From Allacma fusca (Eukaryota > Arthropoda > Collembola > Symphypleona > Sminthuridae), in contig OX359247.1 of the NCBI GenBank assembly GCA_947179485.1, positions 635,501-699,500 of the forward strand: a stretch of 64,000 nucleotides of DNA, given 5' to 3'. The position numbers and the translations under genes were made by a program. The notes beneath the pieces are model-generated. The model searched no databases. It was not told the origin of the DNA and saw only the letters and a list, made by a program, of their open reading frames with translations. Positions 53,024-61,020 of the stretch are shown one piece after another. Every line of letters begins with the position of its first letter. Position 1 is the stretch's first letter.

Positions 53024-54545
53024 GACATAACAATGTTGCTGATAAAGTCAGGATAAAATCCACACCCCTTTGGTTTTTTTACACGATTTTCCTATTACGC
53101 ATTCCTCCACATGGGTCTCTTATACGTGCTCACAATATAGACATGTCTCTAAACGTATCTACAATTTATATGCGTATCTATGTATTTATGTATATATTGC
53201 ATTTGTACAAGTGCCATGGATTTCCCCTACACTGTACATACACTTACTCCCAATCCTTATCATTACTAAACACATATGTAACTATTTAGGGAGAGCCGTT
53301 ATTCCACCCAGATAACCAGCACTTGGTATATATAGCCTGTTTTGGTGCGTGGAGGGGAAAAAAAAGGGAAAATTAAATGGGATTCCAAATAGGAGATAAA
53401 AAAGATTAACTCGATCCAATTTTAAAGTCCGCACAAACAACGTAAAACCACCCCCGAGAGTCGAGAGCGCCCTTTATCATACGAGGACATAACTCCGGCT
53501 CACACACAATATTGACTCTGTAGCGTAGGTCCCTGTAAACTCACAGAGTCTCTGGGCCTCTGTGTGAGTGTATCGATAAGTAATTTATCCTTCCTCATTT
53601 CCTTCCTGCCCCAAAGTAAGTAAAGAGAGAAGGATTTTTTTTTCCGACTAATTTGGCATGGGAAAATTGTGATGACTACCGAGTGTCTCTCCTTTTGTCT
53701 GAGGGAAAACAAACTTTGAAAGATTGGAGTTGTTTGTGAAGACAACGCCACGTTTCAACCTATTCTGTATATCCTATAGATACACTACACTACAATAAAT
53801 ACACTACTACAAAATCCTTCCTCTTTTTCTTTCCTTCACAAAACTATCTACAGATAGATACAGATAAGTACTATTCTTTGAGATTACACAAGTTACAATC
53901 CCTTCCCCTCCGTTAATACCTCCAGTTAGATAATGTCCCTGTCTTGAGTCTTTCCAGCATTGTAGTTTTGTCAGGAGGAAAAACAAAAGATTTCCCCTCT
54001 CAAGTTTTTATCCGACAAAGTTCACTTCTATTATTGTAAGATCAGATTCTAGGGAACAGGAGAGGTTCAAAGGGTTGCTCAACCTCCTCCGTGTCCCACT
54101 GTATCATATGGTAATCGTGATTCGTCTAAGTAAGAAGATTACAATTTTTCAACCAAAGTAGATATACGTAGATATGTATCTCTTCCGGGAAAAAGAATAG
54201 ATATCAAAACAAGGTATATTTCCGAAGGTACGCATTTTCGAAGTAGGGACATAATATGTCATAGGAAATGAGAAAAAATCCATATTGTACACGCTGTTTT
54301 CATGTACAGGGAGTAATGGAGCCACGCATGGTAAGGATATGCATATTATATGAGCTAAAGTATAAAAAAGGGGGGATTTCTTACCGAAATAACTTCCTGC
54401 AAATCGTTTACATAAACCCGCTCCGTCTCCACAATCTCCATGACAACCCGATCCATGTAGCTGAGGTTTGGGTCACAAAATCGTGGTCGCCCTTGGGCTG
54501 CAATGGGGTACGAAATCCTCCGACTCCCATTATTTTCTGCGCTAT
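4235..54545 (-). CDS. PLEKHG1-like: PLEKHG1/2/3-like Rho guanine-nucleotide exchange factor, 11 exons, 5' partial
   Basis: Joining eleven minus-strand exons (54545-54385, 28674-28574, 27420-27304, 18396-18246, 16915-16754, 13956-13801, 12224-12129, 11822-11693, 10849-10689, 9450-9307, 7120-4235) gives one open frame of 1,421 residues ending in TGA. Residues about 30-230 form a DH domain, which catalyses GDP release from Rho-family GTPases; the hallmark [20 protein letters not shown] is intact. Residues about 236-335 form the PH domain, ending in the [16 protein letters not shown] helix. A coiled-coil-prone stretch (about 527-585) and a long Ser-rich tail follow, with [12 protein letters not shown] near 1180 and the SH3-ligand-like PPPIPNKPP near 1255. 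DH-PH order, PH-proximal sequence and the coiled coil fit the PLEKHG1-3 group of cytoplasmic, actin-regulating RhoGEFs. Which vertebrate paralogue is closest cannot be decided here. The N-terminus is missing. Confidence 0.93.
7121..9306 (-). other. RhoGEF intron J-K
   Basis: 2,186 bases between exons 9450-9307 and 7120-4235, with donor GTATGT and a poly-T acceptor. No further gene seen. A GA-rich microsatellite lies near its 5' end at 9121-9161. Confidence 0.8.
9121..9161. repeat. (GA)n microsatellite
   Basis: Two adjacent GA runs, separated by one AA interruption, inside intron J-K. It produces the Ser/Leu-rich antisense frames seen there, which are not genes. Confidence 0.9.
9307..9450 (-). 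CDS. PLEKHG1-like: RhoGEF exon J
   Basis: 48 codons, phase 0 at both ends, preceded by ATTATGACAG and followed by GTATGT. It encodes a basic linker beginning [14 protein letters not shown] and ending PCGTTEKRL, between the PH domain and the coiled coil. The Arg/Ser clusters could be kinase or 14-3-3 sites (inference). No family hallmark lies in this exon; support comes from splice signals, phase and position. Confidence 0.8.
9451..10688 (-). other. RhoGEF intron I-J
   Basis: 1,238 bases, donor GTAGGA. An in-frame alternative donor lies 39 bases inside it (see findings). No other gene seen. Confidence 0.75.
10689..10849 (-). CDS. PLEKHG1-like: RhoGEF exon I
   Basis: The acceptor TTTTGTAG leaves AC to complete a GAC codon begun in exon H. 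Then 53 codons follow and the exon ends GAG before GTAGGA. It encodes a highly charged post-PH linker with [20 protein letters not shown] and [12 protein letters not shown]. The 3' boundary is the least certain in the gene. Confidence 0.85.
10850..11692 (-). other. RhoGEF intron H-I
   Basis: 843 bases, donor GTGAGC, acceptor TTTTGTAG. No further feature seen. Confidence 0.85.
11693..11822 (-). CDS. PLEKHG1-like: RhoGEF exon H (end of PH domain)
   Basis: 43 codons plus one base, after TCGTGGAACAG and before GTGAGC. It encodes [20 protein letters not shown] followed by [18 protein letters not shown]. The Trp-containing amphipathic C-terminal helix of the PH domain and the ENYHAVIP..A continuation are characteristic of the PLEKHG group. 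Confidence 0.95.
11823..12128 (-). other. RhoGEF intron G-H
   Basis: 306 bases, the shortest intron of this gene in the window. Donor GTATGC and a T-rich acceptor. Confidence 0.9.
12129..12224 (-). CDS. PLEKHG1-like: RhoGEF exon G (PH beta strands)
   Basis: 32 codons in phase 0 after TTTTTTTAATCTAG and before GTATGC. It encodes [20 protein letters not shown] and [12 protein letters not shown]. This is the middle of the PH domain, continuing SYKSHIM from exon F and leading into [10 protein letters not shown] of exon H. Confidence 0.95.
12225..13800 (-). other. RhoGEF intron F-G
   Basis: 1,576 bases, donor GTATTT. No gene seen in either strand. Short open frames here lack splice or composition support. 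Confidence 0.85.
13801..13956 (-). CDS. PLEKHG1-like: RhoGEF exon F (start of PH domain)
   Basis: 52 codons in phase 0 after GGATTTCCTCAG and before GTATTT. It encodes [18 protein letters not shown], then [19 protein letters not shown] and YKSHIM. GELxxEGTFRV is the first PH strand, and [13 protein letters not shown] is a classic strand motif of DH-associated PH domains. Confidence 0.96.
13957..16753 (-). other. RhoGEF intron E-F
   Basis: 2,797 bases, donor GTACAA. It contains a 147-codon minus-strand frame at 14263-14706 of hydrophobic, AT-biased composition, judged to be chance. No other feature. Confidence 0.8.
16754..16915 (-). CDS. PLEKHG1-like: RhoGEF exon E (end of DH domain)
   Basis: 54 codons in phase 0 after TTTTTTTTTCTTGATAG and before GTACAA. 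It encodes [20 protein letters not shown] and then [25 protein letters not shown]. These are the last DH helices; the [20 protein letters not shown] helix leads directly into the PH domain. Confidence 0.96.
17014..17034. repeat. (GTAT)n microsatellite
   Basis: Five tandem GTAT units in intron D-E. Confidence 0.9.
18128..18152. repeat. (GT)n microsatellite
   Basis: A GT run with one CT interruption, in intron D-E close to the donor of exon D. Confidence 0.9.
18246..18396 (-). CDS. PLEKHG1-like: RhoGEF exon D (DH catalytic core)
   Basis: After TATTATCCTTAG the first G completes a CGG codon begun in exon C. Fifty codons follow, ending CAG before GTAAAA. It encodes [35 protein letters not shown] and [30 protein letters not shown] is the most conserved DH segment (CR3), which contacts the switch regions of the bound Rho GTPase. 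Confidence 0.97.
18741..18755. repeat. (CT)n microsatellite
   Basis: Short uninterrupted CT run in intron C-D. Confidence 0.85.
18862..18893. repeat. (CTGTCT)n microsatellite
   Basis: Four six-base CTGTCT-type units passing into a CT run. Confidence 0.9.
27304..27420 (-). CDS. PLEKHG1-like: RhoGEF exon C (DH domain)
   Basis: After GATTCTTTACAG the first T completes an AGT codon from exon B. Then come 38 codons and CG before GTAAGT. It encodes [20 protein letters not shown] and [25 protein letters not shown]...[12 protein letters not shown] is the conserved DH helix-2 region in PLEKHG-type exchange factors. Confidence 0.96.
27421..28573 (-). other. RhoGEF intron B-C
   Basis: 1,153 bases, donor GTAAAG. 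No gene or repeat of note. Confidence 0.85.
28574..28674 (-). CDS. PLEKHG1-like: RhoGEF exon B (DH domain)
   Basis: 33 codons plus AG, after GTGTTTTTCAG and before GTAAAG. It encodes [20 protein letters not shown] and [13 protein letters not shown]. Joined to exon A it gives [16 protein letters not shown], and joined to exon C it gives [13 protein letters not shown], both typical DH sequence. Confidence 0.95.
28986..29010. repeat. (AC)n microsatellite
   Basis: Uninterrupted AC run just upstream (in transcript sense) of exon B. Confidence 0.9.
29503..29520. repeat. (GA)n microsatellite
   Basis: Nine GA units in intron A-B. Confidence 0.9.
32454..32473. repeat. (CT)n microsatellite
   Basis: CT run of about ten units in intron A-B. 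Confidence 0.9.
34719..34738. repeat. (GA)n microsatellite
   Basis: GA run; a shorter GA/CA compound run lies about 60 bases to its left. Confidence 0.9.
36407..36484. repeat. Compound (CT)n ... (AC)n microsatellite
   Basis: A CT run at 36407-36424 and an AC run at 36470-36484, separated by about 45 pyrimidine-rich bases. Confidence 0.85.
39159..39203. repeat. Imperfect (CT)n tract
   Basis: 45 bases, almost entirely pyrimidine, with TTTT and CTGT interruptions. Confidence 0.85.
40803..40836. repeat. (CT)n microsatellite, long and pure
   Basis: About 17 uninterrupted CT units, among the longest pure runs in the window. Confidence 0.95.
45721..45739. repeat. (GA)n microsatellite
   Basis: GA run of about nine units in intron A-B. 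Confidence 0.9.
46233..46274. repeat. Compound (AC)n-(GA)n microsatellite
   Basis: AC run at 46233-46248 followed at 46255-46274 by a GA run. Confidence 0.9.
49184..49209. repeat. (AAATG)n pentanucleotide repeat
   Basis: Five AAATG units. Just before them TCTCGGAGGAAA occurs twice, about 19 bases apart. Confidence 0.9.
50504..50539. repeat. (GT)n microsatellite, long
   Basis: About 18 GT units. The Cys/Val frames reading through it are artefacts of the repeat. Confidence 0.95.
52996..53023. repeat. (AC)n microsatellite
   Basis: About 14 AC units about 1.4 kb from exon A. Confidence 0.9.
54385..54545 (-). CDS. PLEKHG1-like: RhoGEF exon A (start of DH domain; most 5' exon found)
   Basis: After TTGTTCTGAGCAG two bases complete a codon from an unseen upstream exon. 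Then 53 codons run to TCG before GTAAGA. It encodes [31 protein letters not shown] and [40 protein letters not shown] is the first DH helix (CR1); the VETE glutamates are the GTPase-contacting residues of this region. Because the exon begins in the middle of a codon, at least one more coding exon must exist further 5'. Confidence 0.93.
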
Positions 54546-57500
54546 CTGCTCAGAACAAGAGAATAAAATGTTTTTATCATCAACCACATCACACTATAAG
54601 TTCAATATGCCCAGGTCCCAGTCCATAAGATGTACAGACTATACGTAATCATCTACATCCTTAGAAAATTAATCATATGCGCATACATTATTAATTATAG
54701 GTGTAGTAATTGCACTTGATCAACCCTATACACGCTGCATGGAGTAATCCAACCTGGCACCAATACATATTCTCAATTTACCATTCCACATTCTCAGTCA
54801 CATATGTATTTCCTGGCTCTAGCTCCGTGCTTGCACTTTTTGAGGTTGGCATTAACCTCGGGAGAGTTCTTGTAAGAACTTACACAACACCTCTGATTTA
54901 TTCCCCCTCTGTATGTACAATTACAATCATATTGTATTTGATAGAAAACTCAGGTAAAAGTATGTAAAATTGAGGTTATTAATTTGCATAAAAGCGATAA
55001 TTATCTCTCTCCTAACCAAAAAAATTAAACAAAGCATGGGCCCTTGTAATAACATTTTAGAAACATTTACCATATATGTAATTATTACAATTATTATTAT
55101 TTCCCATACATAAGTACAACTGCCTTATCCATAGGAGCCTTGTCCAAGCAGACAATAGGAAGAATGAAATTCTTCTCAAGTGTACATCCTACCTTAGTAC
55201 AACCAATCAGGGGATAATCAGTGAGATGAAAGATATCAATTGACATGTTCCAAGCTCCGAGTCCAATTCAAGTGTAAACAAAACAAGTTTGTGTTGGGAA
55301 AGGTGAAACCTTTGCCACTCCTCCTTGATATTCCCGGCGGAAAAATATTATTACAGTATTGTTAATAATCCTCTCAAATATATTCCTCCTCCACCTTCCC
55401 AACACAAGAAAAAACATTTCTGTGTTCAAGAATTTCCTCCCAACAAAACTCTACGTATTCAATTATCCCTCAGTCAGTCGTCAGTCCTTCTTTGGCAAAA
55501 AAAAAAACTAAATGAGGAAATAAATCTACTATTAAATCTTTAAACACACAATTCTAAGAAGGATATTTTCAAAAATCAAGGCATGTACAGGGAATTATAA
55601 TATCCTAGTGCAAATATTTCAAGAGCATTCTAATGAGCAAACTATTATAAAGATAAATCATTATTGGGCTTTCTGTAGTCTCAACCAAATTGATATTAAC
55701 TCTGAGGGAAATTAATGCCGTTTAAAAGGAAAATATTCATTCGACTCAACTAGTTTTCACTTCAATCATTTCAAATTGTCACATCCAGGACGTGCATACG
55801 TTTCTACTCAGTCAGTTTGAGTGTTGTGTAGAAGTTCAAGACACGCTATAGTTCTACACGTTTGTAATTACTACTAGATATATACTTCAAACCACATGTC
55901 ACATATTGGACACAAAAAAAAGTCTTGTTTGTTTCAAGTCATTCTATCATTGTCTTCTTGTGGACTAATGCATTGCTTATACATATAATTATAAAATATC
56001 CATTGGGAAGTTAGGATATTAGCTCTGCGACTCACATGCAAGAAATTTCCTTCGAATGGAAACTATACTAAAGGGAGATGCAATATGGTCCAAATAAAGG
56101 AAACAAGTTACAATAAGAGCTCTGAGTTAAAAGTTTCAAGGAAGGGGAAAAAAATGGATAGAAAACAATACCCAAAAGCCAAAGCGGTAATTTGAACAGA
56201 AAAGAATTTCATTCTCATTAAATAATCCTGTCACATTTCTCACAACAAGCCGTGACACTTATGAACATCATTTTTACTCCTGACAATATATGAGAGCTGT
56301 TCCCAAAGCCACAGTCAGCCACTACACCTGACCAAAAGGAAAGGGGAGAACATATATAAGTACTCCCATATGTATGTATGTATATTGTGCCGTGAGCAAA
56401 CTAATCATTATCAGATATCCAATCCAATTAGACATTAAATTTCATTTTATAGATGACAGTAATATCCCAAGTGTGAACATTGGACTGAGGGGAAAGACAC
56501 GTTTTCCTCCCAAAAAAACAAAAACAAAAAACAAAACAGATTTCATCAACAAATCTATGTCTCACTAAAAACTCACTGATTTTTACCATAGGTTTCACTT
56601 CTTACATGAATTTTTTGGGACAGAACCAAAGGCTAGGACAAATCCTGACTTAATTTAACTTACAAAATCCCACTGACACAGACACTCGGCCCAGGCCTGA
56701 CTTAATGCTCAGATAAGAGCTCTCTGCAGGCGATCATGCCGATGATTGAAAAGTACCCTGGAAAATTTGATAAAAGAGTGAAAATGAAAAATAAACTCAC
56801 TTTCTTAAATAATTCTTTATATAACACCTCAAGCAGGACTCAAGGAATTAGGATTTATGAGCCTCATTTCCATTGCACACCATCAGTTTCCACTTGATTT
56901 CATTTTTCATGAAACTCAAATGCTGTGAGATAGGAGAGATACTTACTATTTGAAGTCTGTGGGAACATATACATCTACTACGCCCATGAATTTTCCTAAA
57001 GCCTCCAAGCCCCCTCATAGTATAGAATTTTTCAATTTCTTCCTAAGAGCGGATCAAGTATGAAGAGAAAATAATGGATTCTTTTCCCCGTAACCGGCAG
57101 ACAATAAGACTATCAACTAGCGTCCTTGTCTTTTAAATAAGTAGCTACTTGTATGGAGTCCAATTCCTGCACCAATGCACAACTTTTAACCCGCCTGGGA
57201 AAAAATGTGCTGTCAGTGTCGTCTGCAAGTAATTTGTTCTCAACTCGCCTTCTTTTCTCTCCCCTTATTTTTGCACTAATCCAACAACATGCCACATCGG
57301 TTTAGCCCACAAGTATATAGATATACGCTTCTTTCTCCCCGACAGTCTCAACTGGACAGATACATACAACAGGGAGTTACAATCGCTTCTTTCCATCCCT
57401 CCTCTATTTTTCCTTTTTTTTTCTCATGCGATTCCCGGATGTAGGAATACATACCAAGGAATGTACACATTCGCTCCATTTCCTATGCATAGGTATAGAT

Positions 57501-60500
57501 ATGCATATTTACATATGTAACTTGTGCCGAAAAAAATTCGATTTTTCTTTTTGTACATTTCCATGAGATTTATCTTGTCCTAGGACTTGTGTTTTCCATA
57601 AGTTTGAGCCCATCGTTTATACTTCTAGGACAGGGCTATTTACATGCATTCTCCGGACTCTTATTGTCAAAAGGGCCAATAAAAGTGTCTCTTCTTGAGC
57701 TATTCCTTTAAAGTAATGAAACGCAGCCTTAGTCCCAGTGTCAACAAATTTTGTTGTATGTCTTGAGGCTTTTTAATTCCAATTATATTACAGTACGTGA
57801 CTCACTATTTTAAATTAAAAGCGCCAATGGAAATCAACGCATGGGCATTATATTCAAGTAAAAGTAAAAATAGGCCGAAATTCAGGGAGTTAGCCCTTTG
57901 ACACCGTATTTCCTCCAGGTTTATCAGCAAAAGAGGTAATAAAATAAGGACTGTATAGAAATATCAAGTATAAAATATATCCCTCAAAGGAAATAAAGGT
58001 ATGTTTCGTCTCCTGTACTGTAAGAGAATTCTCTGACTGCATGACTGGAAGTGAAAATTAAAGGGGGAAATAATAAATTCCCTGTACTTGGAGTAGACAC
58101 TCAAGCTACTCTTCCATAGCCATTATATACACTCACACTTCCACGGGAATTTTCACTTCCAGTCCGGATCAATATCATCAACCCTAAACTAGAAGAACTT
58201 GACTTGAACTTGGAGAGGGAAGGAGAGCTGGAGTGTGGAACAAACGACGAGGGACCATAAATTCATATTTATTTTCTTGGCACTTTCTCTTCCCAAGACC
58301 ATTACATGATTTTACATGGGCCAGGAGAGCTAGAACTATTATGTATCTGCTCCAGTCAAATATATGTACACAACAGTCAAATCCACTGTTATCGTTCAGA
58401 CGCAATTCCTCATAGAACTGTCAGGGAGGGAAAGAAACATCGTTTCCACACTATTTCAAATCAATGGAGGATGGAGCCAAGAAAGAAGTGCATGTGAGGG
58501 GTTTGGAAAAACTCCATGTCAGTGCATTATCAAAAGTCCCTGGATTTCCATATGGGAGCATGTATCCAGTCACTTTAATGCGTGACAACCGATGCAAGTG
58601 TATCTTTAGATCGTACTTACTCAATGTATAGTATATTTAGGTCTTGAGAAAACTCCCTGGGCAAATCAAAAACGATTGGAGTCATGAAAAAACAATAAAA
58701 TATCCTTCCTTCTTTCCCTCTTTTTGTAAATGCTTTGGACATGCATATGCATAAACGTTCCTATCAAATATCCGCCGTTCCATCAGTCAGATATTAATAT
58801 CACCCAGGTAGACAAGAATTTTGAGAACACCATGAATTTCCTGGGTAATAAAATACATACATAGCTGATTTTTCTTCATACAATTGAGATTCCTATAGGA
58901 AAGAGCCTTTACTGGAGGAAATTCCGTTAAAAGCTGAACTTGTGAAGCAGGGCTTTGCTACATCTGAATTGATGGGAGCAATAACGGAAAATAGTTTTGA
59001 CATGCAATCCTCGTCCCTGTACTTACATACACATAGATACAGATAGATAGATACAGATATTCATGTTTTCCTTATTCGTAATGGGTCGGGACCTTGAGTT
59101 CCACGTATCGTGTCCAGACATGTAACCACCAGTTTTATCATTGAGACTCACGTTTTCTTCACATCTTCCCTGGATTTATGTAATTATTTTAATCAAACGA
59201 AAAAACACATGCGTGAAACTGTTTTACATGAAAGTTGTGGTTCGTGCGTTTTTTCCACGCTAGAGTCCTAATTATTACTGTACATATACAAATACTTACC
59301 CCACAATCTAACATACTAGCATCAATATAACATTCCAAGATACATATACCTTTACAGGGAAATTGTGCAATTTTAAAAGCATCCAGTATTTGACAAAATG
59401 TTAATTTATCAATTTGACAGACCTAGCCCTGAAAAGTTTCTAAATGCAATAATGCAAGTCCGCATGGTCGTGAGTCTCTACTATTTTTGAAACTATTCCT
59501 GTATTTAACAAAGGCGTTTAAACATTTCAGCCCGGAGTCTCCTATTCTTATGGAATATATAATGATCTTGGACTTATACTTAACTCAGTCTCATCCCTTT
59601 CTAAAAATACATCCGCTCTCATCAATTATTCATCCAAATGGATTCCAGAGATAGAGAGAAAGGTCTTTTCTCCGATATGCTCACCCTCTGCGGGTACGGA
59701 CGTATACTATCCACTACTGTATAGTAAAGAGTAGGACACTCTATGTAGTAGAGACTAATGAAGAAAATTAGGCAGAAAATCCACTCATAGTTAGAGCAAG
59801 CTTAGAACAGACAGCAAGAGCTAAGTAGTCACAAGTACAGAAGAAATTGATGGAGGAAACTTTTTCATACTTGAGTTAAACTGCTGGTAACCACGCTTTG
59901 GGAGACTAATTACACCCGTTGAAGTTACACTCCAGTACATTGGAGAGAGGACTATTGAGGAACAACGCACGAGTCTCTTCCCACAGAATTAACCCTAATA
60001 CTCAAGTCATATATTTTACTCGGGCAGGCTCACAACTACATTTCTTACACACAAACTTCTGGCATACGAAAAATTGCGTAGCTTGGCTATGACCATTTCG
60101 TCTCTGCAGATGCTAATGCATTTAAATGTACCTACTTAAATGTATCCAACCTACGCTTGTTTTCTCATAGGAAAAACTCTATGTACAATATACATATCTA
60201 ACGCAACTTGGGCTCAATTACCACCCCCATTTATTTCCCAGTGATAGTTATATAAGTGCTGGAGTGTACATCTATAATATCCCAGTACAGTTATATCCTC
60301 TGTCCTTTATGTAATCTCAAGTGTAAGGGAAGAAGAAATCAGACTGCAGAGCAAATTGGAACTTACAGAGAGGAACAATTTTGCGAAACCCTGTTCAATG
60401 CTTGGGATGAAAAGAGTCGGAAGTTTCCTTTGAGAGCCTTGTGTAAGTTGTGAGCCATAAAATTTATCTACATTTATGTCTACATGCATGTAATGTTTAT

Positions 60501-60694
60501 GTTTGATGTGTAAATGGTAGGACACAAGTACTAGTCAAGTGCAGCCCAAGTTTAACAGAAAGAAAAACATGCTTTACTTTTGCTTTCCTTTAACTCCTTC
60601 CTGTTCTTTTATTACAATAAAATAGACTCGTGAAAAGATTCAAGTTCAAAGACATAGGAGTCCTACAGTACAGCAGTGGATGGAAGTCAGAGTT

Positions 60695-60721
60695 AGAGAG
60701 AGAGAGAGAGAGAGAGAGAGA
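60695..60721. repeat. (GA)n microsatellite
   Basis: About 13 GA units. Confidence 0.9.
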
Positions 60722-60991
60722 ATACGCACTACATTCTACGTCCCATTGTGCACTTGTTTGTGTTTGGAGGAAAAAGCTATTTCAAAGTCATGTGTGGAAG
60801 TCAGGCAGGGCAAGGAGGAGGATTTAGTCTTCAAAAGAAACAGTATTATTGGAAAGGAATGCACATAACATAGGGAATTCTCTGTCGTCTCAGAGATTCC
60901 GTATTGAGCATATAGAGTAAAACACAACACTCATTCATTCCTCTTTCACTTTTGACGTGAATTACAACCAAATAACATCCATCCTTCAACC

Positions 60992-61020
60992 CCTCTCTCT
61001 CTCTCTCTCCCTCTCTCTCT
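60992..61020. repeat. (CT)n microsatellite
   Basis: CT run with one CC interruption, 270 bases from the GA run at 60695 and in opposite purine/pyrimidine sense. Confidence 0.9.

Larger units (their letters stand above)
28675..54384 (-). other. RhoGEF intron A-B (25.7 kb)
   Basis: 25,710 bases with donor GTAAGA and acceptor TTTTTCAG, 40% of the window. It contains at least ten microsatellites (listed separately) and short hairpins at 31483-31509 and 38791-38809. Two places on the minus strand (30996-32043 and 35394-35792) have open frames with matching splice signals and are given as weak candidates in the findings. The remaining open frames of 60-138 codons occur at about the number expected by chance. 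No transposase, reverse transcriptase, tRNA or rRNA signal was recognised. Confidence 0.8.
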
